A stretch of 64,000 nucleotides of DNA from Aestuariivirga sp. (GTDB taxonomy: Bacteria > Pseudomonadota > Alphaproteobacteria > Rhizobiales > Aestuariivirgaceae). Below the pieces are notes generated by a model, which saw nothing but the letters and a program-made list of their open reading frames with translations, was not told where the DNA came from and searched no databases. Position 1 is the stretch's first letter. Every line of letters starts with the position of its first letter. Below are positions 38,801-47,591 of the stretch, one piece after another. Where the stretch lies: assembly GCF_020252395.1 (NCBI RefSeq), contig NZ_JADCDB010000007.1:43620-107619 (forward strand). Reading direction: 5' to 3'. The position numbers and the translations under genes were made by a program.

Positions 38801-39348
38801 GTGCCGAACAGGATGGCGAAGATGCCCATGGTGAGCACCACGAACAGCGACAAACCGTCGAGGCCTGAGGACGGCGGCAGGATGTCGCGCGACCATTGCG
38901 GTTCTGAGACCAGCACGTGCAGCGCCACCGCCACGGCCTTCAGCTGAATCGAGATATAGGGAACGATGCCGATCACCGCAATCACCGTCACCAGCGCCCC
39001 CAGCGCCTCCGACTTGCCATAACGGGCCGAGAGGAAGTCGGCGATGGATGCGATATTGTGCCGCTTGGTGAGGGTGGCAATCGACTGGATCAGCTTCCAA
39101 CCCAGCGCGAAGACCAGAATCGGCCCCAGGTAAACGGGCAGAAAGTCCAATCCGGTGCGCGAGGCGATTCCCACAGAGCCGAAATAGGTCCAAGACGTGC
39201 AGTAGACCCCCAGCGACAGGGCATAGGTCAGGGGCCGCCCGGCCCGGGTGGTCGAGGTCCTGGACCGCCGGTCGCCCCACGCCGCCACCGCAAACAGCGC
39301 CCCCAGATAGGCCAGCCCCGCGCCCAGAATGGTCAATTGCCCAAGCAT
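35830..39348 (-). CDS. Hybrid histidine kinase with SLC5-like transporter domain, CrbS-type
   Basis: A 1172-residue sensor. The N-terminal half has 12-13 membrane segments of the sodium/solute symporter (SLC5) fold, e.g. YCTSWTYFGSVGIA and GLSASTAMVIVECVALS. A STAC-like linker follows (RLEDTVARYIGADRAQAAF, about 560-600), then a PAS domain (NVDQGLAVFEPGLTLICWN, about 650-760), HisKA with the phospho-His in ASHDILQPLN (about 820), HATPase (NAIKYTKEG, DTGPGIPE, GLGLGLSIVERM) and a C-terminal receiver (LADYHLNN, about 1045-1165). This order is that of CrbS/MxtR kinases of the acetate switch. A likely partner is the LuxR-type regulator at 32765-33418. Confidence 0.93.
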   Translation of the reverse strand: MLGQLTILGAGLAYLGALFAVAAWGDRRSRTSTTRAGRPLTYALSLGVYCTSWTYFGSVGIASRTGLDFLPVYLGPILVFALGWKLIQSIATLTKRHNIASIADFLSARYGKSEALGALVTVIAVIGIVPYISIQLKAVAVALHVLVSEPQWSRDILPPSSGLDGLSLFVVLTMGIFAILFGTRHIDTTEHQDGMILAIAVESMVKLIAFVAVGLFVVFGMMGGIAPFLESATADPRVRGLFSGGLDGGQWLTLTLLAAFAVVLLPRQFHVAAVENANAGEVKRAAWLFPLYLVAINLFVIPIAVAGLLLLPKGADGDTFVLALPVAAGNPFIALIAFIGGLSASTAMVIVECVALSIMVSNNLVVPLLLRRQVERASLHQDMGETLILIRRFAIIFVLALAYAYYRMIGAPVALAQVGLLSFAAVAQFAPAFFGGLVWRRATARGAMWGITAGFLVWVYTLLLPAFADAGWMGRGFIEPGPWGIGLLKARALFAMEFDTLTHGVIWSLLANIAAYVAGSLTRQPTPIERVQATSFVSRDIQAGNGTGFKLWRTAVTSDRLEDTVARYIGADRAQAAFEGFRAQQGQTGVKGGEADVRLIRFAEHLLASAVGVASARLVIALMLERHSTHARGAMKLLDDASAAIQHNRDLLQSAIDNVDQGLAVFEPGLTLICWNATLQDFLGLGSDLNRVGTPITEVLGAFLARTAAGKGAADDRVRRIALTHDVFRERRTDTGHVFEFRSSPMPDGGVVVTVIDATESVLAAEELQRVNESLERRVTERTAQLTQLNEQLAAAKAEADAANLSKTRFIAAASHDILQPLNAARLFTSTLVERMKRSKDGELVRNVDSSLEAVEEILSALLDISRLDAGAMKAEAQPFHIDGILQALTVEFGPAARKKGLQFTVVPCGLTVHSDRKLLRRVLQNFVSNAIKYTKEGRVLMGCRRHGDLLRIGVHDTGPGIPESKLEIIFQEFQRLQSDGDGTSGLGLGLSIVERMAKVLETPVHVRSTPGKGSVFAVDVAVAAERLRVTAVPKPRKAQPPALAAAVRVLVIDNERPILEGMEMLLTGWGNIVHTATGLEEALAALAAADGKVDMILADYHLNNEDGISVIRALRTRARRPIPAVLITADRTPAVADLAVAHDVHLLRKPVKPAALRAAMSHVAIRAEAGV

Positions 39349-39400
39349 CGCGAAGCGATGATCGGCGCGTGCGCCCGCCGAATCAAGGGCACATGTCCTC

Positions 39401-39424
39401 TCTCCCGCTGCTTCAAGCGGGAGA
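39401..39424. repeat. CTCCCGC-type palindrome
   Basis: TCTCCCGCT / AGCGGGAGA with a 6-base loop, in the divergent region between the kinase and ccoN. It belongs to the same dispersed repeat family as 17827-17853 and 47862-47884. Confidence 0.65.
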
Positions 39425-39500
39425 CGACGCTTTCAGCGCTCCCGGCCCCCCCGACTTTGTGCGCAAATCGTCACGCAGACGTGGAAGCCTCCGCAACCTG

Positions 39501-39514
39501 TTGATCCAAGTCAA
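39501..39514. promoter_or_regulatory. FNR/FixK box upstream of ccoN
   Basis: TTGATCCAAGTCAA matches the TTGAT-N4-ATCAA consensus with one mismatch and ends 62 bases before the ccoN ATG. Low-oxygen activation of ccoNOQP by FNR/FixK through such a box is well established. Confidence 0.8.
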
Positions 39515-39576
39515 TGCCCCTGCCCGCCCCAAAACGCATTCGTGCAGGTGGATTATTTTCAGAAAGGGGGTCTCCG

Positions 39577-41211
39577 ATGGGGGCTGGTACACTGACACAA
39601 AAGGGACAGCCCTCCGGGGGCGGCGCCATGGTGATGATGGCCCTCTGGGGCCTTCTCGCCCTGTTTGCCATCACCATGGGGGCCAAGGCGGTGGACACGC
39701 CCTTCGCCATCCACATGTTCATCTTCGCGCTGGCGGCGATTCTCGCCCTCATCTTCAAGGCCCGCGGCTTCGGCAAGCCCGCGCCCGACACCTCGGGCTA
39801 CATGGACGGCGTGGTGCGCTACGGCGCCATCGCCACGGTGTTCTGGGGTGTGGTGGGCTTGCTCGTCGGCGTGGTGATTGCCCTGCAGCTCGCCTATCCG
39901 GCCTGGAACCCCGATCTCGAGTGGTTCAACTTCGGCCGCCTGCGCCCGCTGCACACATCGGCCGTGATCTTCGCCTTCGGCGGCAACGCGCTGATCGCCA
40001 CCTCCTTCTACGTGGTGCAGCGGACGAACCGCACCAGGCTGGCGCTCGGCAACCTCGCCTGGTTCGTGTTCTGGGGCTACCAGCTGTTCATCGTGCTGGC
40101 CGCCACGGGCTATCTCCTCGGCGTCACCGAGGGCCGCGAATACGCCGAACCCGAGTGGTACGTCGATCTCTGGCTCACCGTCGTCTGGGTCGCCTATTTC
40201 CTGGTGTTCTTCGGCACCTTGCTGCAGCGCAAGGAGAGCCACATCTACGTGGCCAACTGGTTCTACCTCGCCTTCATCGTGACGATCGCCATGCTGCACA
40301 TCGTCAACAACCTGTCGATCCCGGTTTCGGTCTTCGGCTCGAAGAGCTACTCGCTGTTCTCGGGCGTACAGGACGCGCTGACGCAGTGGTGGTACGGCCA
40401 CAACGCGGTGGGCTTCTTCCTCACCGCCGGGTTCCTCGGCATGATGTACTACTTCATCCCGAAGCGCGCCAATAGGCCGATCTATTCCTACCGCCTTTCG
40501 ATCGTGCACTTCTGGTCGCTGATCTTCCTCTATATCTGGGCCGGTCCGCACCACCTGCATTACACGGCGCTTCCCGACTGGGCGCAGACCTTGGGCATGG
40601 TGTTTTCGATTATGCTGTGGATGCCCTCGTGGGGCGGCATGATCAACGGCCTGATGACGCTCTCGGGCGCCTGGGACAAGCTCCGCACGGACCCAGTGCT
40701 GCGCATGATGGTGATCTCGGTCGCGTTCTACGGGATGTCGACCTTCGAAGGCCCGATGATGTCCATCAAGGCCGTCAACTCGCTGTCGCACTATACCGAC
40801 TGGACCATCGGCCACGTTCACTCCGGCGCTCTTGGCTGGGTGGGCATGATCTCGATGGCCTGCATGTATCATCTGATCCCGCGCCTGTGGGGCCGCAAGG
40901 AAGTCTACTCGCTGCGCCTCGTCAGCTGGCATGTGTGGCTCGCAACGCTGGGCATCGTGGTTTACGCCGCGGCCATGTGGGTTGCCGGCATCATGCAGGG
41001 CCTGATGTGGCGCGAGTACGATGCCAACGGCTTCCTCGCCTATTCCTTCGTGGAAACGGTCGAGGCCATGCACCCGTACTACGTGATCCGCGCCTTCGGG
41101 GGCGCCCTGTTCCTCGTGGGCGGGTTGATCATGGTCTACAACCTCTACCGCACCATCAAGGGCGCCCAGCCCGTGAGCCAGCCTGTCGGCATGGTTTCGG
41201 CTGCGGCATAA
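39577..41211 (+). CDS. ccoN: cbb3-type cytochrome c oxidase subunit I CcoN
   Basis: Catalytic membrane subunit carrying heme b and the heme b3-CuB oxygen-reduction site of the high-affinity cbb3 oxidase. The 544-residue protein has about 14 hydrophobic helices; histidine ligands are visible in [31 protein letters not shown] with upstream WWYGHNAVG, and [16 protein letters not shown]. The ATG at 39577 has AAAGGGGG upstream and is preferred to one at 39514 that would overlap the FNR box. First gene of ccoNOQP. Confidence 0.97.
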   Translation: MGAGTLTQKGQPSGGGAMVMMALWGLLALFAITMGAKAVDTPFAIHMFIFALAAILALIFKARGFGKPAPDTSGYMDGVVRYGAIATVFWGVVGLLVGVVIALQLAYPAWNPDLEWFNFGRLRPLHTSAVIFAFGGNALIATSFYVVQRTNRTRLALGNLAWFVFWGYQLFIVLAATGYLLGVTEGREYAEPEWYVDLWLTVVWVAYFLVFFGTLLQRKESHIYVANWFYLAFIVTIAMLHIVNNLSIPVSVFGSKSYSLFSGVQDALTQWWYGHNAVGFFLTAGFLGMMYYFIPKRANRPIYSYRLSIVHFWSLIFLYIWAGPHHLHYTALPDWAQTLGMVFSIMLWMPSWGGMINGLMTLSGAWDKLRTDPVLRMMVISVAFYGMSTFEGPMMSIKAVNSLSHYTDWTIGHVHSGALGWVGMISMACMYHLIPRLWGRKEVYSLRLVSWHVWLATLGIVVYAAAMWVAGIMQGLMWREYDANGFLAYSFVETVEAMHPYYVIRAFGGALFLVGGLIMVYNLYRTIKGAQPVSQPVGMVSAAA

Positions 41212-41230
41212 GAACAAGGACACCGGCGCC

Positions 41231-41956
41231 ATGAAGCACGAAGCACTCGAAAAGAACGCCACGCTGCTGCTGATATTCAGCTTGCTCGTGGTGACCATCG
41301 GCGGTCTCGTCCAGATCGTTCCACTGTTCTTCATCCAGAATACGATCGAGAAGGTGGATGGGATGCGTCCCTATTCGCCCCTCGAGTTGGCGGGCCGCAA
41401 CGTCTACGTGCGCGAAGGCTGCTACGTGTGCCACAGCCAGATGATCCGCCCCTTCCGGGACGAGGTCGAACGCTATGGCCACTACTCGCTCGCCGCCGAG
41501 TCGCAGTTCGACCACCCCTTCCAGTGGGGCTCGAAGCGCACCGGCCCGGATCTGGCGCGCGTGGGCGGCAAGTACTCCGACGAGTGGCACAGGCAGCACC
41601 TGGTCAATCCGCGCGACGTCGTGCCGGAGTCGATCATGCCGGGCTACCCCTTTCTTGCGGAGAAGCCCCTCGATCCGAAGGGCTTCGGCGCCAACCTGGT
41701 GGCCATGAACCTCACGGTGAACAACGGCAAGGGCGGCATGTACAGCCAGGAGGACATCGACAACGCCGAGGCCGACATGGTGGCCCAGGCCACTGGCCAG
41801 AACACCGAAGGCCTGCTCAAGCGCTATCCGAAGGCGGTTGCCCGCGACTTCGGAGGCGACGGCAAGCTTGACGAGATGGACGCGCTGATCGCCTATCTCC
41901 AGGTGCTCGGCACGCTCGTCGATTTCTCGACCTTCAAAGCCGACATGTCGAGGTGA
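41231..41956 (+). CDS. ccoO: cbb3-type cytochrome c oxidase subunit II CcoO
   Basis: Membrane-anchored mono-heme cytochrome c that passes electrons from CcoP to CcoN. The 241-residue product has one N-terminal anchor ([23 protein letters not shown]) and the heme motif CYVCH in [15 protein letters not shown], with a methionine ligand further on ([11 protein letters not shown]). It lies 19 bases after ccoN and overlaps the ccoQ start. Confidence 0.97.
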   Translation: MKHEALEKNATLLLIFSLLVVTIGGLVQIVPLFFIQNTIEKVDGMRPYSPLELAGRNVYVREGCYVCHSQMIRPFRDEVERYGHYSLAAESQFDHPFQWGSKRTGPDLARVGGKYSDEWHRQHLVNPRDVVPESIMPGYPFLAEKPLDPKGFGANLVAMNLTVNNGKGGMYSQEDIDNAEADMVAQATGQNTEGLLKRYPKAVARDFGGDGKLDEMDALIAYLQVLGTLVDFSTFKADMSR

Positions 41957-42123
41957 TGGCGATGGAACATTACACCTTACTGCGCCAATTGGCGGATAGC
42001 TGGGGCCTCGTCGCGATGTTCCTGTTCTTCATCGGCGCTATCGTCTTCGTCTTCCGGCCCGGTTCCAAGGCCGAATACGAAAGGCTGGCGAAAATCCCCC
42101 TGGATAACGGTTCCGAGGACTGA
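41956..42123 (+). CDS. ccoQ: cbb3-type oxidase subunit CcoQ/FixQ
   Basis: A 55-residue single-span protein that stabilises the cbb3 complex, with a helix at about 16-34 (GLVAMFLFFIGAIVFVF) and a charged tail. Starts ATG 41956 (overlapping the ccoO stop, TGATG) or 41962. It is shorter than most automated gene cut-offs but its position and topology are diagnostic. Confidence 0.93.
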   Translation: MAMEHYTLLRQLADSWGLVAMFLFFIGAIVFVFRPGSKAEYERLAKIPLDNGSED

Positions 42124-42126
42124 CAA

Positions 42127-43014
42127 ATGGCAACGAACATAGAAAAGGACGACGTCTCGGGAACCGCGACCACCGGACACACCTGGGACGGCATCAAGGA
42201 GCTGAACACGCCGCTCCCCAAGTGGTGGCTCTACACCTTCTATGCCTGCGTCATCTGGGCCATCGGCTACACGATCCTTTATCCGGCCTGGCCGCTGCCC
42301 GGCGGCGCCAGCAGGGGCGTGCTCGGCTGGACCTCTCGCGGCCAGCTCGAGCAGCAGATGGCGGCCGCCGCCGCCAGCCAGAAGGAAACCGTGGACAAGA
42401 TCGCCGCGATGAGCCTTCCTGACATTCTGAAGGACCCCAAGCTCCTCGCCTATGCGCAGGCGGGCGGTTCAGCGGCCTTCAAGGTGAACTGCGTGCAGTG
42501 CCATGGCGCGGGTGCGGCAGGCGGCAAGGGCTACCCCAACCTCAACGACGACGACTGGCTGTGGGGCGGAACGCCCGAGGCTATCTACGTGACGCTGCAG
42601 CATGGCATCCGCTACTCGGACGATCCCAACACCCGTGACTCGCAGATGCCCAGCTTCGGAATCGACGGCATCCTGACGCCGGAGCAGATCGACCAGGTCG
42701 CCAACTACGTCATGACGCTCTCGGGCGAAACGGCGGATGCGGGCAAGGCCGACGCCGGCAAGCAGATCTTCGCGGAGAATTGCGCGGCCTGCCATGGCGA
42801 GGACGGCAAGGGCAACCGGGAGTTCGGGGCCCCCAACCTGTCCGACAAACTCTGGCTCTATGGCGGTGGCATCGACAATGTGAAGGCCCAGATTCACAAG
42901 CCGAGCATGGGCGTCATGCCGGCCTGGACCAAGCGCCTCGATGATGCGGCGATCAAGGAACTTGCGATCTACGTGCACTCGCTGGGCGGTGGCGAAGCGC
43001 CCGTCACCCAGTAA
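42127..43014 (+). CDS. ccoP: cbb3-type cytochrome c oxidase subunit III CcoP
   Basis: Membrane-anchored diheme cytochrome c that takes electrons from soluble cytochromes. The 295-residue protein has an N-terminal membrane helix (WWLYTFYACVIWAIGYTILYP), a FixP-type linker (SRGQLEQQMAAAAASQ), and two heme motifs, CVQCH and CAACH, each with a downstream methionine region (QMPSFG, MGVMPAW). Three bases separate it from ccoQ. A hairpin follows at 43028-43063. Confidence 0.97.
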   Translation: MATNIEKDDVSGTATTGHTWDGIKELNTPLPKWWLYTFYACVIWAIGYTILYPAWPLPGGASRGVLGWTSRGQLEQQMAAAAASQKETVDKIAAMSLPDILKDPKLLAYAQAGGSAAFKVNCVQCHGAGAAGGKGYPNLNDDDWLWGGTPEAIYVTLQHGIRYSDDPNTRDSQMPSFGIDGILTPEQIDQVANYVMTLSGETADAGKADAGKQIFAENCAACHGEDGKGNREFGAPNLSDKLWLYGGGIDNVKAQIHKPSMGVMPAWTKRLDDAAIKELAIYVHSLGGGEAPVTQ

Positions 43015-43027
43015 CGATCAGGCCAGC

Positions 43028-43063
43028 GAGGCCGCATGCCATCACATCACGGCATGCGGCCTC
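43028..43063 (+). terminator. Strong hairpin after ccoP
   Basis: A 13-bp perfect stem (GAGGCCGCATGCC / GGCATGCGGCCTC) with a 10-base loop, starting 13 bases after the ccoP stop. There is no U-tract, so it may be a processing or attenuation structure rather than a true intrinsic terminator. Confidence 0.6.
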
Positions 43064-43095
43064 CGGCCACACTGCAGACGGCGGATTTCGGTTCT

Positions 43096-43111
43096 ATTAG
43101 TATCTGCTAAT
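43096..43111. promoter_or_regulatory. Inverted repeat before ccoG
   Basis: ATTAG-N6-CTAAT dyad lies 23 bases before the ccoG ATG. It may be an operator or include a -10 element (TATTAG). It is not an FNR box. Function not known. Confidence 0.35.
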
Positions 43112-43134
43112 GGAAAGCCGGGTTTCCGAGGGGA

Positions 43135-44664
43135 ATGATGGTTCGGATTATCAACACGCTCGACACTCCGCAGGAGGTCGACAGGGAAAGTGCCGTTCCG
43201 GTCAACAAGGCCGAGAACCGTTCCCTCTATGCCTCGCGCGAGGCGATCCACCCCAAGGAGGCGCATGGCTTCTACCGCCGGCTGAAATGGACGCTGCTCA
43301 TCGTCCTGCTCGGCATCTATTACGTGGCGCCCTGGCTGCGCTGGACAAGGCCCGGCGATGCGCCGGACCAAGCCATCCTCATCGACATGGCCAACCGCCG
43401 CTTCTATTTCTTCTTCATCGAGATCTGGCCTCAGGAATTCTATTATATCGCGGGCCTGCTCATCATGGCCGGCGTCGGCCTGTTCCTGGTCACCTCACTG
43501 TTCGGCCGCGCCTGGTGCGGCTATGCCTGCCCGCAGACAGTGTGGACCGACCTCTATATCTGGGTCGAGAGCAAGATCGAGGGCGACCGCAATGCCCGCA
43601 TCAAGCTCGATGCGGCCCCATGGTCTGTCTCCAAGCTCTCGAAGCGCGCCCTCAAGATGTTCGTCTGGCTGCTGATCGCCATTGCGACCGGCGGCTTCTG
43701 GGTGTTCTACTTCGCCGACGCGCCCAGCCTGTTTCATGACCTCGTCACCGGCCAGGCGCCCTCGGTCGCCTATTTCACCATCGCCGTCCTGACGGCCACC
43801 ACCTTTACCTTCGCGGGCTTCATGCGCGAACAGGTCTGCACCTACATGTGCCCCTGGCCGCGCATCCAGGGCGCGATGCTGGACGAAGAATCGCTCATCG
43901 TCACCTACAATGCCTGGCGCGGCGAGCCACGCCACGCGGGCCGCAAGAAGGCGGAGGCACAGGGTCTCAAGGCCGGCGACTGCGTGGACTGCAACGCCTG
44001 CGTCGCCGTCTGCCCGATGGGCATCGACATCCGCGACGGCAACCAGCTCGAGTGCATCAACTGCGCGCTGTGCATCGACGCCTGTGATGCCGTGATGGAC
44101 AAGACCGGCAAACCGCGCGGCCTGATCAACTACACGACGTCCGATCTTTATGCCGCCAACGTGGCCGGCAAGAACGAGCACTGGAGCTGGCGCCATCTCA
44201 TCCGCCCGCGGACGATCATCTATTTCACCGCCTGGGCCGGCGTCGGCCTCGCAATGCTCTTCACCCTCGTCCACCGCACACAGCTCGACGTGAACGTGGT
44301 GCCGGACAGGAACCCGCTCTACGTGACGCTGTCCGATGGCGCTATCCGCAACGGCTATACGGTCAAGATCCTCAACAAGCGCCAGGAGCCCCGCACCTTC
44401 CGCCTGTCAGTGGACGGCCTCCCCGGCGCAACGATGGAAATGGTGGGCGACACCGGCGCCAAGGGCACGAGCTTCGAGATCCCCGTGGACCCCGACAAGC
44501 TCAAGGCGGTCAAGATCTATGTCTCGACCGATGACCCCGCGATCATCACGAAGGAACGCAGCAATTTCGAATTCAAGGTCGAGGAGCTGTACCGGAAGGA
44601 TGGCGCTGCGCCCGAATCCAAGACCTATGACGCCCTCTTCCACGGCCCCAACGGCAAGGAGTAA
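43135..44664 (+). CDS. ccoG: cbb3 oxidase accessory ferredoxin-like protein CcoG/FixG
   Basis: A 509-residue membrane iron-sulfur protein; CcoG reduces copper for cbb3 assembly in studied bacteria. It has about five helices, a CGYACPQTVW motif, and two ferredoxin-type clusters in CVDCNACVAVCPMGID and CINCALCIDACDAVMD, followed by an Ig-like C-terminal domain. Two ATG codons in a row (43135, 43138) are possible starts behind GAGGGG. First gene of ccoGHIS. Confidence 0.95.
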   Translation: MMVRIINTLDTPQEVDRESAVPVNKAENRSLYASREAIHPKEAHGFYRRLKWTLLIVLLGIYYVAPWLRWTRPGDAPDQAILIDMANRRFYFFFIEIWPQEFYYIAGLLIMAGVGLFLVTSLFGRAWCGYACPQTVWTDLYIWVESKIEGDRNARIKLDAAPWSVSKLSKRALKMFVWLLIAIATGGFWVFYFADAPSLFHDLVTGQAPSVAYFTIAVLTATTFTFAGFMREQVCTYMCPWPRIQGAMLDEESLIVTYNAWRGEPRHAGRKKAEAQGLKAGDCVDCNACVAVCPMGIDIRDGNQLECINCALCIDACDAVMDKTGKPRGLINYTTSDLYAANVAGKNEHWSWRHLIRPRTIIYFTAWAGVGLAMLFTLVHRTQLDVNVVPDRNPLYVTLSDGAIRNGYTVKILNKRQEPRTFRLSVDGLPGATMEMVGDTGAKGTSFEIPVDPDKLKAVKIYVSTDDPAIITKERSNFEFKVEELYRKDGAAPESKTYDALFHGPNGKE

Positions 44665-44668
44665 GATT

Positions 44669-45151
44669 ATGTCCATGGCACGCGCCGAAAAGGAACTGAA
44701 GGGCCATCACGTGCTGGCGATGATCGTCGCCTTCTTCGGCGTGATCTTCGGCGTCAATTTCTTGATGGCCTATCTCGCCAACGCCACGTGGTCGGGCCTG
44801 GTGGTCGAGAACGGCTATGTGGCGAGCCAGTCCTTCAACAGCGATCTCGCCAGGGCCAAGGCCCAGGAAGCGCTCGGCTGGAACGTCGGCTTCTCCCACG
44901 ACAGAGACAGCGTGACGGTCGCCTTCGCCGACGCCAAGGGCGCCAGCATCGACACCCTCAACCTCACCGGCAGGCTGCAGCGCACTGTCACCGACAGGCA
45001 AGACCAGCAGCTCACTTTCGCCTGGATGGGCTCGGGCCTCTATTCCGCCCCTGCCCGTCTGGGGCCCGGCCTGTGGGAGGTCGAGATCGATGGCAAGGGC
45101 GGCGGCGTTGCCGGCTATCACAAGATCTTCCGCTTCGTCGTGAACCCCTGA
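44669..45151 (+). CDS. ccoH: cbb3 oxidase assembly protein CcoH/FixH
   Basis: A 160-residue single-span assembly protein with a helix at about 14-35 (HHVLAMIVAFFGVIFGVNFLM) and a periplasmic beta-rich FixH domain. The frame is open well upstream as a shadow of ccoG; the ATG at 44669 is the family start. Its stop overlaps the ccoI ATG. Confidence 0.92.
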   Translation: MSMARAEKELKGHHVLAMIVAFFGVIFGVNFLMAYLANATWSGLVVENGYVASQSFNSDLARAKAQEALGWNVGFSHDRDSVTVAFADAKGASIDTLNLTGRLQRTVTDRQDQQLTFAWMGSGLYSAPARLGPGLWEVEIDGKGGGVAGYHKIFRFVVNP

Positions 45152-47442
45152 TGACCCTTCCCTGCTGCACCCTCGACGGCGAATACTTCCAGCCCTTCAC
45201 GCTGGAGGGCGAGGATGCGGCACGCTGGATTTCCGCCGCTGGCCCCGGTTTGAAACGCATCGAGTTCCTGGTGCCGCAGGCCAACAGGCCGGAGGCGATG
45301 CCGCATATCGAAGCCGACCTCGGCGCACTCACCGGCGTGAAATCCGTCCGCGTCAACCTCACCGGCCGCCGCGTGGCCGTCGTCTACGAGGATGGCGCCA
45401 TCGCGCCGCAGGCGCTGATCGACCGCCTCGGTTTCCTGGGCTACATGGCCCGCCCCTTCGACCCGCGCGAGACCGGCCTCACCAAGGACGACACGGAAAA
45501 TGCGCGGCTGCTGCGCGCCCTTGCGGTGGCGGGCTTCGCGGCCTCCAACGTCATGCTGCTGTCGGTCTCCGTCTGGTCGGGGGCGGAGGGCGCCACGCGC
45601 GATCTGTTCCACTGGCTTTCGGCGATGATCGCCCTTCCCGCCGTCGCCTATGCGGGCCGCCCCTTCTTCTATTCGGCGGTGAGCGCGCTGCGATTGGGCG
45701 GCGTCAACATGGACGTGCCGATTTCGCTGGGCGTGCTGCTCGCCTCCTTCATGAGCCTGTTCGAGACCATCAACGGCGCCGAACACGCCTATTTCGATGC
45801 CTCCGTCACGCTCCTCTTCTTCCTGCTCGCCGGGCGCTACCTCGACCACCTGATGCGCGCCCGCGCCCGCTCGGCCATCTCGCAGCTCATCTCGCTGTCG
45901 TCGGAGGGCGCCTCCGTTATCGCGGACGACGGCACGCGGCGCTACGTGCCGGCGCGGGAACTCAAACCGGGCATGCTGGTGGCCGTCGCAGCGGGTGACC
46001 GGCTTCCCGCCGATGGCCTCATCCGCGAAGGGGCCTCCGACATGGACCGCTCGCTGCTGACGGGCGAGACGGCTCCCGAAACGGTGAAGCCGGGCTCGCT
46101 CGTCCATGCGGGCGAGATGAATGTCACCGGCCCCATCACGGTGGAGATCACCGCGGCCGGCAACGACACCTTCTTGAGCGAACTGGTGCGGCTCATGGCC
46201 TCCGCCGAGCAGGGCCAGTCGCGCTACATCCGCATCGCCGACCGGCTGGCGCGCTTCTATTCCCCCGCGGTCCACACCCTGGCGGCCACCACGCTCATCG
46301 CCTGGCTGGTTCTGGGCAATGGCTGGCACAATTCCATCATGGCGGCGATTGCCGTGCTCATCATCACCTGCCCCTGCGCGCTGGGGCTGGCCGTTCCCGC
46401 CGTGCAGGTGGTGGCGAGCGGACGTCTGTTCCGCTCCGGCGTGATGATCAAGGATGGCGCGGCGCTGGAGAAGTTGTCTGGCGTCGACACCGTCATCTTC
46501 GACAAGACCGGCACGCTCACCAAAGGCGAACCCGCGCTTGTCTCCCCGCTGATGGTCTCCACCGGTACGCTCGCCCTCGCCGCTGGCCTCGCCCAGGCTT
46601 CGAAGCATCCGCTCTCCCGCGCGCTGGTGCACGAGGTGGCGAAGCGCGGCCTTGCCCCGCTTGCCGTCATCGACATCGCGGAGCATCCCGGCCTCGGCCT
46701 CTCCGGCACCTACATGGGCGAACCCGTTAAGCTCGGCAGCCGTGCCTGGTGCCGCATGGAGGAGAGTGCGGAGGACCAGGGCCTGCTTGAATTCGCCTTC
46801 CGGCGGGGGGCCAAGCCGCCCAATCTGTTCCAGTTCGAGGACCAGCTCCGCCCCGATGCCGCCGAGACCGTTGCTGCGCTCAAGCAGATGGGCCTTGCCG
46901 TCCACCTGCTCTCGGGCGACCGCCAGGCCGCCGTCACCCGCGTGGCTGAGGCCGTGGGGATCGGCAGCGCCGTCTCCCGCGCCAGCCCGCAGGCAAAACT
47001 TGCCTATGTCGATGCCCTTACCAAGGCGGGAAAGAAGGTTCTGATGGTGGGCGACGGCATCAATGATGCGCCCGCCCTCGCGGCGGGCTACACCTCCATG
47101 GCGCCGTCGTCCGCCTCCGACATCGGGCGCACAGCGGCGGAAACCGTTTGGATGGGCGAGTCGGCCGCAGCCGTCGCCAATGCCGTCAAGATCGGCCGCC
47201 GCACCCAGCGCATCGCGAAGGAAAACTTCGTCCTCGCGGTGGGCTACAACGTGCTGGCCGTGCCGCTGGCCATGGCGGGCTTCGTATCCCCGCTGGTCGC
47301 TGCGGTTGCAATGTCCACCTCTTCCATCATCGTCATCGCCAACGCGCTCCGCGTGGGCCTGGGCAGGACAGCCGAACCGGGCTTTGCCAGGCTCCGCGCA
47401 GACACCGCGCCCGGCGCGAAAGCCCTGAGGGACGCCGCATGA
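45151..47442 (+). CDS. ccoI: Copper-transporting P-type ATPase CcoI/FixI
   Basis: P1B ATPase that supplies copper for CuB of cbb3 oxidase. The 763-residue protein has eight predicted helices, the ion-path motif CPC (407-409), DKTGTLT with phospho-Asp451, the HP motif in ASKHPLSRAL, and GDGINDAPAL. An N-terminal ferredoxin-fold metal-binding domain is present at about 32-100, but the expected metal-binding CXXC is missing: the region reads IEFLVPQANRPEAM. Only a Cys5-Cys6 pair occurs near the start. It overlaps ccoH and ccoS by one and four bases. Confidence 0.94.
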   Translation: MTLPCCTLDGEYFQPFTLEGEDAARWISAAGPGLKRIEFLVPQANRPEAMPHIEADLGALTGVKSVRVNLTGRRVAVVYEDGAIAPQALIDRLGFLGYMARPFDPRETGLTKDDTENARLLRALAVAGFAASNVMLLSVSVWSGAEGATRDLFHWLSAMIALPAVAYAGRPFFYSAVSALRLGGVNMDVPISLGVLLASFMSLFETINGAEHAYFDASVTLLFFLLAGRYLDHLMRARARSAISQLISLSSEGASVIADDGTRRYVPARELKPGMLVAVAAGDRLPADGLIREGASDMDRSLLTGETAPETVKPGSLVHAGEMNVTGPITVEITAAGNDTFLSELVRLMASAEQGQSRYIRIADRLARFYSPAVHTLAATTLIAWLVLGNGWHNSIMAAIAVLIITCPCALGLAVPAVQVVASGRLFRSGVMIKDGAALEKLSGVDTVIFDKTGTLTKGEPALVSPLMVSTGTLALAAGLAQASKHPLSRALVHEVAKRGLAPLAVIDIAEHPGLGLSGTYMGEPVKLGSRAWCRMEESAEDQGLLEFAFRRGAKPPNLFQFEDQLRPDAAETVAALKQMGLAVHLLSGDRQAAVTRVAEAVGIGSAVSRASPQAKLAYVDALTKAGKKVLMVGDGINDAPALAAGYTSMAPSSASDIGRTAAETVWMGESAAAVANAVKIGRRTQRIAKENFVLAVGYNVLAVPLAMAGFVSPLVAAVAMSTSSIIVIANALRVGLGRTAEPGFARLRADTAPGAKALRDAA

Positions 47443-47591
47443 ACGTTTTGATCTACCTGATCCCCATCGCGCTCTTCATGGGCGGCATCGGGCTTGCCGC
47501 CTTCATCTGGTCCTTGAAGTCCGGCCAGTACGACGACCTCGAAGGCGCCGCCTGGCGCATCCTGCAGGACGACGACACCCCGAAGCCGTGA
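47439..47591 (+). CDS. ccoS: cbb3 oxidase maturation protein CcoS
   Basis: A 50-residue single-span protein needed for heme and copper insertion into cbb3. Helix at about 2-24 followed by the conserved acidic stretch SGQYDDLEGAAWRIL. The ATG overlaps the ccoI stop (ATGA). Last gene of ccoGHIS. Confidence 0.95.
   Translation: MNVLIYLIPIALFMGGIGLAAFIWSLKSGQYDDLEGAAWRILQDDDTPKP

Noticed and set aside
36508..38868. Plus-strand open frame of 786 codons
   Set aside because: Antisense to the hybrid kinase; low-complexity His/Arg-rich composition and no domain.
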